Source of the DNA: Massilia sp. MS-15
Lineage (GTDB): Bacteria; Pseudomonadota; Gammaproteobacteria; Burkholderiales; Burkholderiaceae_D
Assembly: GCF_020176695.1 (NCBI RefSeq)
Contig: NZ_JAIWIA010000025.1
Coordinates: 1 to 64,000, forward strand
DNA length: 64,000 nt
Direction of reading: 5' to 3'
The notes under the pieces are model-generated. The model saw only the letters and a program-made list of their open reading frames with translations, was not told the DNA's origin and did not search any database. This document shows positions 29,312 through 38,051 of the stretch, in pieces. The position numbers were made by a program, and so were the translations under genes. Numbering within the stretch: the stretch's first letter is position 1; the number at the start of each line of letters is the position of its first letter.

Positions 29312-30492
29312 GCGTCCTGCAGCGTTACTTCGCGGTGAACATCGCGCAGGCGGTCGCCTTCGTGCTGGTCGCCTTCCTGGCCCTGATCTCCTTCATGGAC
29401 CTTACCGGCGAGCTGCCCTCGGTGGGCAAGGGCGGCTATGAATTCCAGCATGCGCTGATGTATGCGCTGCTGCTGGTGCCGGGCAACGTGTACCAGGTGA
29501 TGCCGGTGGCGGCCCTGATCGGCACCATCTACACGATGGCGCAATTCGCCTCGAGTTCCGAATTCACCATCATGCGCGCTTCCTCGATGTCGACCCGGAT
29601 GGCGGCCTGGATGCTGTTCCGGATCGGCGTCGTGTTCGTCCTGATCACCTTCGTGTTCGGCGAACTGATCACCCCGCGCACGGCGCCCCTGGCCGAACGG
29701 GTGCGCCTGGCCGCCAAGGGCTCGACCCTGTCGACCGACTTCCGCTCCGGCATGTGGACCAAGGACAGCGTGCACACCGACGGCATCAAGGGCCCGGTGG
29801 TCGGCACCCGCTTTTTCAACGTGCGCCAGATCCGCAACGACGGCCAGCTGGTGGACGTGCGCCTGTACGAGTTCGACGCCAACATGCGCATGCGTTCCCT
29901 GATCACGGCCAGCGGCGGCACCTACCGCGGCGACAATACCTGGCGCCTCACCGGGGTCACCGAGACCATGTTCTCCAACAGCCGCACGCTGCCGGCGCCC
30001 GGCAGCCCGGTGCCCGCAGGGCAGTCGGTGGCGGCCAGCTTCGGCCAGGAGACCGCGGCCGTGTCCACGCGCAAGCTCGACACGCTCGAACTGGCCTCCG
30101 AGATCACCCCCAAGATCCTGTCGGTGTCGCGCTCGGATCCGGAACGCATGTCGGCCAACGAGCTGGCCGTGTACACCCGCCACCTGGCCGAGAACCGCCA
30201 GGAGACCGACCGCTTCAAGGTGGCGTTCTGGAAGAAGATAATCGACCCGCTGTCGATCCTGGTGCTGATGGCGCTGGCGCTGCCCTTCGCCTACCTGCAC
30301 ACGCGCAGCGGCGGGGTGAGCCTGAAGATTTTTGTGGGCATCATGATCGGCGTGAGCTTCCTGCTGCTCAACGCGCTGTTCTCGCACCTGGGCGTCCTCA
30401 CCGCGCTGCCGGCCTTCTTCACGGCGGCCGCGCCCAGCCTGCTGTTCCTGCTGCTGGCGATCGGCGCCCTGTGGTGGGTGGAGCGGCATTGA
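29308..30492 (+). CDS. lptG: LPS export permease LptG
   Basis: This second YjgP/YjgQ protein, 394 residues, has six predicted TM helices with a central periplasmic domain and a conserved C-terminal block (KKIIDPLSILVLMALALPFA). It pairs with LptF. The ATG at 29308 overlaps the lptF stop; the frame open upstream of it is a shadow of lptF. The next gene, cbiX, starts at its stop codon. Confidence 0.94.
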   Translation: MSVLQRYFAVNIAQAVAFVLVAFLALISFMDLTGELPSVGKGGYEFQHALMYALLLVPGNVYQVMPVAALIGTIYTMAQFASSSEFTIMRASSMSTRMAAWMLFRIGVVFVLITFVFGELITPRTAPLAERVRLAAKGSTLSTDFRSGMWTKDSVHTDGIKGPVVGTRFFNVRQIRNDGQLVDVRLYEFDANMRMRSLITASGGTYRGDNTWRLTGVTETMFSNSRTLPAPGSPVPAGQSVAASFGQETAAVSTRKLDTLELASEITPKILSVSRSDPERMSANELAVYTRHLAENRQETDRFKVAFWKKIIDPLSILVLMALALPFAYLHTRSGGVSLKIFVGIMIGVSFLLLNALFSHLGVLTALPAFFTAAAPSLLFLLLAIGALWWVERH

Positions 30493-30881
30493 TGGCGCTT
30501 CCCGTGCATTCCACCACCCGCGCCCTGGTCCTGTTCGCGCACGGCGCGCGCGCCGCATCCTGGGCCGCACCCTTCGAGCGCCTGCGCGAGCAGACCGCGG
30601 CGCGCTTGCCGGACGTGCGCGTACGCCTGGCCTTCCTCGAGCTGATGGAGCCACGCCTGCCGCAGGCGGTCGCCGCGCTGGTGGAGGAGGGCGTCGAAGA
30701 CATCACCGTGGTGCCCGTGTTCCTGGGGCAGGGCGGCCATCTGCTGCGCGACCTGCCGCTGCTGGCGGACGGCATCCGCGCCGCCCATCCCGGCCTGCGG
30801 CTGCAGGTAGCGGGCGCGATCGGCGAAGATCCGGGCGTGCAGGCGGCGATGAGCGACTACTGCGTGCGCGCCCTCGGCTGA
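30492..30881 (+). CDS. cbiX: sirohydrochlorin chelatase, short CbiX type
   Basis: This is a single-domain CbiX/SirB-like protein of 129 residues, half the length of class II chelatases. Candidate metal/catalytic histidines are His17 (FAHGAR) and His83 (GQGGHLLRD). It would insert Fe (siroheme) or Co into sirohydrochlorin. The ATG overlaps the lptG stop by one base, so it is expressed with lptFG. Its function relates instead to the convergent cys operon, whose sulfite reductase needs siroheme and whose last gene, cobA, makes precorrin-2. A separate precorrin-2 dehydrogenase is not seen in the window. Confidence 0.88.
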   Translation: MALPVHSTTRALVLFAHGARAASWAAPFERLREQTAARLPDVRVRLAFLELMEPRLPQAVAALVEEGVEDITVVPVFLGQGGHLLRDLPLLADGIRAAHPGLRLQVAGAIGEDPGVQAAMSDYCVRALG

Positions 30882-30909
30882 GCGGCGCCGGCCTTGCGGC
30901 CAGCCTGGA

Positions 30910-31626
30910 TCAGGCCTGGTGCGCGCGCCTGGCCAGCGCCTCGCCCAGCATCACGAGCACCGGCCCGTGGCCCGGTTCCAGGCCGCGCGCCAGGTCGCTC
31001 AAGTGCATGCGCAGGATGCGCTGGTCCGGCCGGCTGCAGTTCTCCACCACCACCACGGGCAGGTCCGCGCGCCGGCCTTCGGCCAGCAGGCGCTCGGCGG
31101 TGGCCGCCGCTTCGCGTCCGCCCATGTACTGCACCAGGGTGTCGGTTTCGGGCAAGCTTGGATGGTCGGGCTGGTCGGGCGCGGTGCTGGAGGTGAAGAA
31201 GGCGACGCTGCGCGCCACGCCGCGCTTGGTCAGCGGCTGTTTCGATGCCGCCGCCGCCGCCACCGCGGTGGTGATGCCGGGGACGACCTCGACCTCGATG
31301 CCGGCCGCTTCCAGCGCGCGCAATTCTTCGTCGGCGCGGCCGAACAGCATCGGATCACCCCCTTTCAGGCGCACCACGAGGCGGTAGCGGTGGGCGCAGT
31401 CCACCAGCTGCTGGTTGATCAGGACCTGGGCGGTCGAGCGCTGGCCCGAGCGCTTGCCGACCGAAATCAGCTCGGCCTGGGCGCACAGGGCCAGCATCTC
31501 GGGCGTGACCAGGGCGTCGTAGAGCACGACCTCGGCCTGGGCCAGCAGGCGCGCGCCGCGCACCGTGATCAGGTCGGCCGCGCCGGGACCGGCACCCACC
31601 AGATAGACTTTGCCCAGCCCCGCCAT
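30910..31626 (-). CDS. cobA: uroporphyrinogen-III C-methyltransferase
   Basis: This 238-residue SUMT-type enzyme has the SAM motifs VGAGPGAADLIT near the start and LKGGDPMLFGR in the middle. It makes precorrin-2 from uroporphyrinogen III with two SAM. It lacks the CysG-A dehydrogenase/chelatase part, which fits a separate CbiX. It lies 13 bases after cysN as the last gene of the cys operon and faces cbiX with a 28-base gap. Confidence 0.92.
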   Translation of the reverse strand: MAGLGKVYLVGAGPGAADLITVRGARLLAQAEVVLYDALVTPEMLALCAQAELISVGKRSGQRSTAQVLINQQLVDCAHRYRLVVRLKGGDPMLFGRADEELRALEAAGIEVEVVPGITTAVAAAAASKQPLTKRGVARSVAFFTSSTAPDQPDHPSLPETDTLVQYMGGREAAATAERLLAEGRRADLPVVVVENCSRPDQRILRMHLSDLARGLEPGHGPVLVMLGEALARRAHQA

Positions 31627-31639
31627 ACGTCCCCTTCGC

Positions 31640-32980
31640 TTATCGGTCCAGGCGGATCATACCCGCTGCGACGGTCTGGTGCGTGACTTCGTCGATCAGG
31701 ATGAAGGCGCCGGTGGCGCGGTTGTCGGCATAGGCGTCGGCCGCCAGCGGCTGCTGCACGCTGAGCTGCACGGTGGCGATGTCGTTGAGCGTCAGTCCCG
31801 TGCCCGGCGTTCCCGGCGTGCGCTGCTGGGTGTTGACGTCGAGGATGCTGTCGATCTGCTTGAGCTTCGCCGCGCTCTGGCGCGTGCCGTGCTTGATCCA
31901 GTACTTGCGGCGCGCATCGAGCGGCTCGTCCGACATCCAGCACAGGTCGGCCACCACCTGCTTGAGCAGGGTGGCCGGCTGCTCGCTGCCGGCCAGCAGG
32001 TCGCCGCGCGAGATGTCCAGGTATTCGTTGAGCAGCAGGGTCACCGACTGGCCGGCGACGGCCGTTTGCAGCGAGCCGTCGAAGGTGACGATGTCCTTGA
32101 CGGTGGCCTGCTGGCCGGAGGGCTGCACGATCAGCTTGTCCCCGATGGAGACCTTGCCCGACTCGATGCGGCCCATGTAGCCGCGGAAGTCGTTCGCCTC
32201 ATGGCCGTTGTGGCGCGCCACCAGCTGCACCGGGAAGCGCAAGGGCGCGGCGTGGGCTTCGTTGTATACCGACAGGCTCTCCAGCAGTTCGATCAGGGTC
32301 GGGCCGCGGTACCAGGGCATGTTGCCGGAGGCGGCGACCACGTTGTCGCCGCTGAGTGCCGACAGCGGGATCGCGGTGACGTCGCGCAGGCCGAGCGTGT
32401 CGGCGAAGGCGCGGTAGGCGGCGACGATGCGCTCGTACACGGCCTGGTCGTAGCCGACCAGGTCCATCTTGTTGACGGCGACGATTACGTGCTCGATCTG
32501 CAGCAGCTTCGCGATGGTCGAGTGGCGCTTGGTCTGGGTCAGCAGCGTGACCGAACCATCTTCGTCGAGCTTCACCTTGGACACGTCCACCAGGATGACC
32601 ACGGCGTCCGCGGTGGATGCGCCGGTGACCATGTTGCGGGTGTACTGCTCGTGGCCGGGGGTGTCGGCGATGATGAACTTGCGCTTCGGGGTGGCGAAGT
32701 AGCGGTAGGCGACGTCGATCGTGATGCCCTGTTCGCGCTCGGCTTCCAGGCCGTCGGTCAGCAGTGACAGGTCGATGGTGTCGCCCACGGTGCGCTTGTG
32801 CTTCGAGCGCGAGACGGCGGCCAGCTGGTCGGCGAAGATGCCCTTGCTGTCGTACAGCAGGCGGCCGATCAGGGTGCTCTTTCCGTCGTCGACGGAGCCG
32901 GCGGTGATGAAGCGCAGCATGCCGGCGTCGGCCGCCTGGGGCGGGTTTGGATGGTCGAGGTGCTGGGTGGGTGCGTTCAT
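31640..32980 (-). CDS. cysN: sulfate adenylyltransferase subunit 1 (GTPase)
   Basis: This translation-factor-like GTPase of 446 residues has G1 GSVDDGKST, G3 DTPGHEQY and G4 NKMD. It drives APS formation with CysD by hydrolysing GTP. There is no C-terminal APS kinase (CysC) domain, unlike NodQ-type fusions. It is joined to cysD by a TGATG overlap and followed by cobA. Confidence 0.95.
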   Translation of the reverse strand: MNAPTQHLDHPNPPQAADAGMLRFITAGSVDDGKSTLIGRLLYDSKGIFADQLAAVSRSKHKRTVGDTIDLSLLTDGLEAEREQGITIDVAYRYFATPKRKFIIADTPGHEQYTRNMVTGASTADAVVILVDVSKVKLDEDGSVTLLTQTKRHSTIAKLLQIEHVIVAVNKMDLVGYDQAVYERIVAAYRAFADTLGLRDVTAIPLSALSGDNVVAASGNMPWYRGPTLIELLESLSVYNEAHAAPLRFPVQLVARHNGHEANDFRGYMGRIESGKVSIGDKLIVQPSGQQATVKDIVTFDGSLQTAVAGQSVTLLLNEYLDISRGDLLAGSEQPATLLKQVVADLCWMSDEPLDARRKYWIKHGTRQSAAKLKQIDSILDVNTQQRTPGTPGTGLTLNDIATVQLSVQQPLAADAYADNRATGAFILIDEVTHQTVAAGMIRLDR

Positions 32981-33918
32981 CAGAAATATCCTTGCTTCTT
33001 GCGTTTTTCCATCGAGGCTTCGGAGGTCTGGTCGTCCATCCGGGTCGCGCCGCGCTCGGTCACCTCGGTGATCGCGGTTTCGGCGATGATCTGTTCCACG
33101 GTGGCGGCGCTGGACGCCACCGGGCAGGTGCAGGAGATGTCGCCCACCGTGCGGAAGCGCACGCTGCGGGTCTCGACCTGCTCGCCTTCGCGCGGCGGCG
33201 TCAGGGGCGTCAGCGGCACCAGCAGGCCATTGCGCGGGATCACCTGGCGCTCGTGGGCAAAGTAGATCGGGGGCAGGGCCAGCCGTTCACGGGCGATGTA
33301 CTGCCACACGTCGAGCTCGGTCCAGTTCGAGATCGGGAACACGCGCATGTTCTCGCCCGGGTGGACCCGGGTGTTATACAGGTCCCACAGTTCCGGCCGC
33401 TGGGCCTTCGGGTCCCACTGGCCGAACTCGTCGCGGAAGGAAAAGATGCGCTCCTTGGCGCGCGCCTTTTCCTCGTCGCGGCGGGCGCCGCCGATGCAGG
33501 CATCAAAAGCGTGCTCGGCGATGGTTTCCAGCAGGGTCACGGCCTGGGCCGCGTTGCGCGAGTCGGTGGCCGGATTGCGCAGGCGTACCGTGCCGCGCCG
33601 GATCGACTCCTCGACCGAGCCGACGATCAGGCGCTCGTCCAGTTCGGCGACGCGCGCATCGCGGAAGGCGATCACTTCGTCGAAGTTGTGGCCGGTGTCG
33701 ATGTGCACCAGCGGGAAGGGAAACCTGCCCGGGCGGAAAGCCTTTTCGGCCAGGCGCAGCAGCACGACCGAATCCTTGCCGCCGGAGAACAGCAGGGCGG
33801 GATGGCTGCATTCGGCCGCCACTTCGCGCAGGATGTGGATGGCCTCGGATTCCAGGGCGTCGAGGTGGCGTGCCTGCATGTCGCCGAGCACGGCCGGATT
33901 GTCGAGAAGTGTGGTCAT
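32980..33918 (-). CDS. cysD: sulfate adenylyltransferase subunit 2
   Basis: This 312-residue PP-loop ATPase has LFSGGKDSVVLLRLAEKAF as the nucleotide-binding motif and a family-typical C-terminus (MEKRKKQGYF). It adenylates sulfate together with CysN. The ATG at 33918 (MTTLLDNP) is ten bases after the cysH stop. A longer open frame upstream is a shadow of cysH. Confidence 0.95.
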   Translation of the reverse strand: MTTLLDNPAVLGDMQARHLDALESEAIHILREVAAECSHPALLFSGGKDSVVLLRLAEKAFRPGRFPFPLVHIDTGHNFDEVIAFRDARVAELDERLIVGSVEESIRRGTVRLRNPATDSRNAAQAVTLLETIAEHAFDACIGGARRDEEKARAKERIFSFRDEFGQWDPKAQRPELWDLYNTRVHPGENMRVFPISNWTELDVWQYIARERLALPPIYFAHERQVIPRNGLLVPLTPLTPPREGEQVETRSVRFRTVGDISCTCPVASSAATVEQIIAETAITEVTERGATRMDDQTSEASMEKRKKQGYF

Positions 33919-33928
33919 GTGTGTTCCG

Positions 33929-34660
33929 TCATGGAGTGGAGGCCCGGGCCGCCACGGATTGGATGCGTACGAGTTTGCCGTCGACCACGTGCAGGCCGCA
34001 CTCCTTCGATTCGGGGTTTTCCCACCACCAGCGGCCGGCGCGCACGTCCTCGCCGGGCTGGACCGCGCGGGTGCAGGGTTCGCAGCCGATCGACGGGAAG
34101 CCGCGCTCGTGCAGGGCGTTGTACGGGACATGGTGCGTGCGCAGGTATTCCCAGACATCCTGCTCCGACCAGTCGGCCAGCGGGTTGAACTTCTGCATGC
34201 CATGCGCGGCATCCATCTCCTGCACCGCGAGTTCGGCACGCGTGCTCGACTGGGCGCGGCGCTGGCCGGTGATCCAGGCCCGCTTGCCGGCCAGGGCGCG
34301 GCCGAGCGGCTCGACCTTGCGGATGCGGCAGCATTCCTTGCGCATCTCGACGCTGTCGTAGAAGGCGTTCAGGCCGTTGTTGGCGACGTAGGCTTGCACG
34401 GCTTCCGGTTGCGGCTTGAACAGGGCGATATCAATGCCATAGGTCGCGCGCACGCGGTCCAGCATGTCGAGCGTTTCGGCATGCAGGCGGCCGGTCTCGA
34501 GCGAGAAGATCCCGATCGGCAGTGCCGCTTTCAGGATCAGGTCCAGCAAGACCATGTCTTCGGCCGCCAGGCTCGATGCGAACACGGCGGGCGAGTAGTC
34601 GCGCGCGATGCGCGCCAGGATGGCCCCCGTTTCTTCGACGCGATGGTGAAGATCGCTCAT
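33929..34660 (-). CDS. cysH: APS/PAPS reductase, likely 4Fe-4S APS-using type
   Basis: The 243-residue protein has the PAPS-reductase fold. It carries two Cys pairs, Cys110-Cys111 (KECCRIRK) and Cys193/Cys196 (GCEPC), which bind a 4Fe-4S cluster in assimilatory APS reductases. The catalytic Cys221 lies in ECGLH. E. coli PAPS-specific CysH lacks these pairs. With no APS kinase in the operon, reduction of APS directly to sulfite is the likely route. Electrons would come from thioredoxin. It lies ten bases from both DUF934 and cysD. Confidence 0.94.
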   Translation of the reverse strand: MSDLHHRVEETGAILARIARDYSPAVFASSLAAEDMVLLDLILKAALPIGIFSLETGRLHAETLDMLDRVRATYGIDIALFKPQPEAVQAYVANNGLNAFYDSVEMRKECCRIRKVEPLGRALAGKRAWITGQRRAQSSTRAELAVQEMDAAHGMQKFNPLADWSEQDVWEYLRTHHVPYNALHERGFPSIGCEPCTRAVQPGEDVRAGRWWWENPESKECGLHVVDGKLVRIQSVAARASTP

Positions 34661-34670
34661 GGTGTTTTCC

Positions 34671-35228
34671 TTAGATGCCCGCGCCGACGTCCGTCAGTTC
34701 CGGCGGCGTGCCGCGCGGCGCGCGTCGGAACAGCGGCAGCGGCTGGTCCACGGAAGCCTGGTAGGTTTCCGAGAACACGGTCAAGCCCTTCAGGGCGTCG
34801 TGGATGCTGCGGTCCGGACGGGTGGCGAAGGCATCGAAGCCGACCCGCGACAGGGGCCACAGCTGGTCGCGCAGCACGTCGCCGATGGCGCGCAGCTCAC
34901 CCGTGTAGCCAAGACGCCTGCGCAGGTTGAAGGCGGTCGAATAGCCGCGCCCGTCCGAGAACTTCGGGAAGTCCACCGCCACCACCTGGAAGCGCGGCAG
35001 GTCGTCGCGGATCGCGGCGGCCTGCTCGTCGGGCGCGAGCCAGACGCCGATCTCGGCGCGCGCCGACAGCGCGGCGCGCTGCGCCAGCCACACGCCCAGC
35101 GGTACGATGATCCTGCCTTCCGGGACCTCGACGGTCTCGGCGCTTTGCTCCGGTTCGAGGCGCAGCACCGACCAGTCGTCGTCGACCACTTCGCGATGCC
35201 TGATGATCTGCTTGTGCGCATTAAGCAT
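34671..35228 (-). CDS. DUF934 protein of the cys operon
   Basis: This 185-residue protein has the DUF934 pattern, ending in the conserved FPKFSDGRGYSTAFNLRRRLGY and DVLRDQL blocks. The family is found almost only beside cysI or cysH in Beta- and Gammaproteobacteria and is often labelled oxidoreductase, without solid biochemistry. It overlaps the cysI end by eight bases and precedes cysH by ten, so it is tightly coupled. An accessory role in sulfite or APS reduction is inferred. Confidence 0.9.
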   Translation of the reverse strand: MLNAHKQIIRHREVVDDDWSVLRLEPEQSAETVEVPEGRIIVPLGVWLAQRAALSARAEIGVWLAPDEQAAAIRDDLPRFQVVAVDFPKFSDGRGYSTAFNLRRRLGYTGELRAIGDVLRDQLWPLSRVGFDAFATRPDRSIHDALKGLTVFSETYQASVDQPLPLFRRAPRGTPPELTDVGAGI

Positions 35229-36909
35229 ATTGGTCTTCTCCCACGGGTTGGCCAGCCGCGATCGGCGTGGCATAGACGTGTTCCTTGAAGGGCGCGATGC
35301 CCAGGCGCTGCACGGTGTCGACGAAGCGCTCGCCCTCGAAGCGCTCGCGCACATAGACTTCCAGCAGGCGGCCCACCACTTCCGGCATCTGCACGGCCGA
35401 GAAGGACGGGCCGATGATCTTGCCGATGGCGGACAGGTTGCCCTGGGCGCCGCCGATCGACACCTGGTACCACTCGCTGCCGTCCTTGTCGACGCCGAGG
35501 ATGCCGATCGCGCCCACGTGGTGGTGGCCGCAGGCGTTGATGCAGCCCGAGATGTTCAGTTCGATGTCGCCGATGTCGTGCTGGAAGTCGAGGTTGTCGA
35601 AACGCTCGGCGATGGCGGCCGCGATCGGGATCGACTTGGCGTTCGCCAGCGAGCAGAAGTCGCCGCCGGGGCAGGCGATGATGTCGGTCAGCAGGCCGAT
35701 GTTCGGCGTCGCCAGGCCGCGGCTCTTGGCCAGCTGCCACAGCTCGAACAGCTTGCTCTGCTCGACGTCGGCCAGCACCAGGTTCTGCTCGTGCGTCACG
35801 CGCAGTTCGCCGAAGCTGTAGCGGTCGGCCAGGTCGGCCACGAAGTCCATCTGCTCGGCGGTGGCGTCGCCCGGCGGCACGCCGGTTTTCTTCAGCGACA
35901 GCACCACGGCGGCATAGCCGGGCACCTTGTGCGGCTTGACGTTGCGGTTGACCCAGTTGGCGAAGGCGCGGTTGTCGGCGTGGGCCGCGGCCGGGTCGAT
36001 GTCGTCCAGTTCAGCGTAGCCATGCGGCTGGAACCACTGGGCGACGCGGTCGAATTCCTCCTGGGTCAGGGTCTCCGGACCATCCTTCAGGTCCTTCCAC
36101 TCTTCTTCGACCTGGCGCGTGAATTCCTCGACGCCGAGGGCCTTCAAGAGGATCTTGATGCGCGCCTTGTACTTGTTGTCGCGGCGGCCATGCTGGTTGT
36201 ACACGCGCATCACGGCTTCGGTATAGGTCAGCATGTGCTGCCAGGGCAGGAACTCGCGGATCACCGAGCCCAGGATCGGCGTACGGCCCATGCCGCCGCC
36301 GGCCATGAACTTGAAGCCAACTTCGCCGTCGTCGTTCTTCACCAGGGTCAGGCCGATGTCGTGGATGGCGATCGCGGCGCGGTCCTCTAAAGCGCCATTG
36401 ATCGCCACCTTGAACTTGCGCGGCAGGGCGATGAACTCGGGATGGAAGGTGCTCCACTGGCGCAGGATCTCGGCAAAGGGACGCGGATCGATGATCTCGT
36501 CCGCGGCGACGCCGGCGAATTCGTCGGTCGTGATGTTGCGGATGCAGTTGCCCGAGGTCTGGATGGCGTGCATCTCGACCGAGGCCAGGTCTTCCAGGAT
36601 CTGCGGGGTGTCTTCCAGGTCGATCCAGTTGTACTGGATGTTCTGGCGCGTGGTGAAGTGGCCGTAGCCGCGGTCGTACTTGCGCGCGATGTGGGCGAAC
36701 ATGCGCATCTGCCTCGAGGCCAGCAGGCCATAGGGCACGGCCACGCGCAGCATGTAGGCATGGCGCTGCATGTAGAGGCCGTTCTGCAGGCGCAGCGGGA
36801 TGAATTCTTCTTCCGTCAGTTCGCCGCTCAGGCGCCGTTCCACCTGGCTGCGGTATTGCGCGATGCGCTCGCGCACGATGAGGTGGTCGTAGTGGTCGTA
36901 GCGGTACAT
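35221..36909 (-). CDS. cysI: assimilatory sulfite (nitrite/sulfite-type) reductase haemoprotein
   Basis: This 562-residue siroheme/4Fe-4S enzyme reduces sulfite to sulfide. Cluster ligands are Cys413 and Cys419 (CPGGDFC) plus Cys456 and Cys460 (GCINAC), matching the Cx5C...CxxxC pattern. Two ferredoxin-like and sulfite-reductase repeats are visible. No CysJ flavoprotein is encoded nearby, so another electron donor is needed. The ATG at 36909 (MYRYDHYDH) is the family start; the frame is open for 29 codons more without support. It is the first gene of the operon, divergent from cysB. Confidence 0.94.
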   Translation of the reverse strand: MYRYDHYDHLIVRERIAQYRSQVERRLSGELTEEEFIPLRLQNGLYMQRHAYMLRVAVPYGLLASRQMRMFAHIARKYDRGYGHFTTRQNIQYNWIDLEDTPQILEDLASVEMHAIQTSGNCIRNITTDEFAGVAADEIIDPRPFAEILRQWSTFHPEFIALPRKFKVAINGALEDRAAIAIHDIGLTLVKNDDGEVGFKFMAGGGMGRTPILGSVIREFLPWQHMLTYTEAVMRVYNQHGRRDNKYKARIKILLKALGVEEFTRQVEEEWKDLKDGPETLTQEEFDRVAQWFQPHGYAELDDIDPAAAHADNRAFANWVNRNVKPHKVPGYAAVVLSLKKTGVPPGDATAEQMDFVADLADRYSFGELRVTHEQNLVLADVEQSKLFELWQLAKSRGLATPNIGLLTDIIACPGGDFCSLANAKSIPIAAAIAERFDNLDFQHDIGDIELNISGCINACGHHHVGAIGILGVDKDGSEWYQVSIGGAQGNLSAIGKIIGPSFSAVQMPEVVGRLLEVYVRERFEGERFVDTVQRLGIAPFKEHVYATPIAAGQPVGEDQYA

Positions 36910-36983
36910 GGTCTCGTCCGATGGGGGCGGACCCTGGCAACATTGTCCACCCATGAAAGGGTGCGGCCAGTGTAGGGTGGGGT

Positions 36984-37039
36984 GCTTATATTCCAAACTA
37001 CGGAGATTTCATTTGCTTATATGCGCAACTTGAATAAGC
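36984..37039. promoter_or_regulatory. candidate CysB operator between cysI and cysB
   Basis: GCTTATAT occurs at 36984-36991 and again 31 bp on at 37015-37022. The second copy forms GCTTAT-N13-ATAAGC with 37034-37039. This is the size and symmetry of LysR-type sites. The region is AT-rich and lies between divergent cysI and cysB. Confidence 0.5.
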
Positions 37040-37096
37040 ATCTTAGAATGTCGTCTGCTGCCGCTTTAACAAGAACTCCAGGAACCGAACCATTCA

Positions 37097-38035
37097 ATGA
37101 ATCTCCACCAGCTGCGCTTCGTGCGCGAAGCCGTCCGCCAGAACTACAACCTGACCGATGCGGCCAAGGCACTGTTTACCTCCCAGCCCGGGGTCTCGAA
37201 AGCCATCATCGAGCTGGAGGAAGAGCTCGGGGTCGACATCTTCACCCGGCATGGCAAGCGCATCCGCGGGCTGACCGAGCCGGGCCGCCTGGTGCTGCAG
37301 TCGGTCGAACTGATCATGCAGGAGATCGACAGCCTCAAGCGCATCGGCAAGGAATATGCGGCCCACGACAGCGGCAGCTTCACCATCGCCACCACCCACA
37401 CCCAGGCGCGCTACATGCTGCCCAAGGTGGTGCAGGCCTTCATGCAGAAGTTTCCGAAAGTGCGCCTGTCCTTGCTGCAGGGTAACCCGAAGCAGATCGC
37501 CGACATGGTCAAGAACGACCAGGCCGACCTGGCCATCGCCACCGAAGCGATCGCCGCCGTCGACGGCCTGATCACGCTGCCCTGCTACCAGTGGGAGCAC
37601 ATGGTGGTGGTGCCGCCGGAACATCCGCTGCTGCGCTCGAAGGCGGTGTCGCTGGAAGAGATCGCCAGCTATCCGGTCATCACCTACGACGCCGCCTTTG
37701 CCGGCCGCAGCAAGATCGACCACGCCTTCGGCCTGCGCAGCCTCAAACCCGACGTGCTGCTGGAAGCGATCGACGCCGACGTCATCAAGACCTATGTCGA
37801 GCTGGGCATGGGCGTGGGCATCATCGCCGGCATGGCCTTCGACCCGGAACGCGACCGCAACCTGCGCGCGATTCCCGTGGGCCAGCTGTTCGGCATGAAC
37901 GTCTCGCGGGTGGCGGTGAAGCAGGGCGCCTACCTGCGCAGCTATATCTATACTTTCATCGAACTGCTCGCCCCGACCCTCAACCGCAAGATGGTCGAGT
38001 CCGCCATGCGCGGCGGCGACAACTACGAACTGTAA
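37097..38035 (+). CDS. cysB: LysR-family regulator of the CysB type
   Basis: The 312-residue regulator has an N-terminal winged HTH (MNLHQLRFVREAV, SQPGVSKAIIELEEELG) and a periplasmic-binding-like effector domain. The opening and the TTHTQARYMLP block are typical of CysB/Cbl and not of general LysR proteins. CysB activates sulfate assimilation in response to N-acetylserine or O-acetylserine. Divergence from cysI and the shared repeat-rich gap support control of that operon and autoregulation. Confidence 0.93.
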   Translation: MNLHQLRFVREAVRQNYNLTDAAKALFTSQPGVSKAIIELEEELGVDIFTRHGKRIRGLTEPGRLVLQSVELIMQEIDSLKRIGKEYAAHDSGSFTIATTHTQARYMLPKVVQAFMQKFPKVRLSLLQGNPKQIADMVKNDQADLAIATEAIAAVDGLITLPCYQWEHMVVVPPEHPLLRSKAVSLEEIASYPVITYDAAFAGRSKIDHAFGLRSLKPDVLLEAIDADVIKTYVELGMGVGIIAGMAFDPERDRNLRAIPVGQLFGMNVSRVAVKQGAYLRSYIYTFIELLAPTLNRKMVESAMRGGDNYEL

Positions 38036-38051
38036 TCAACAAGGAAACACC

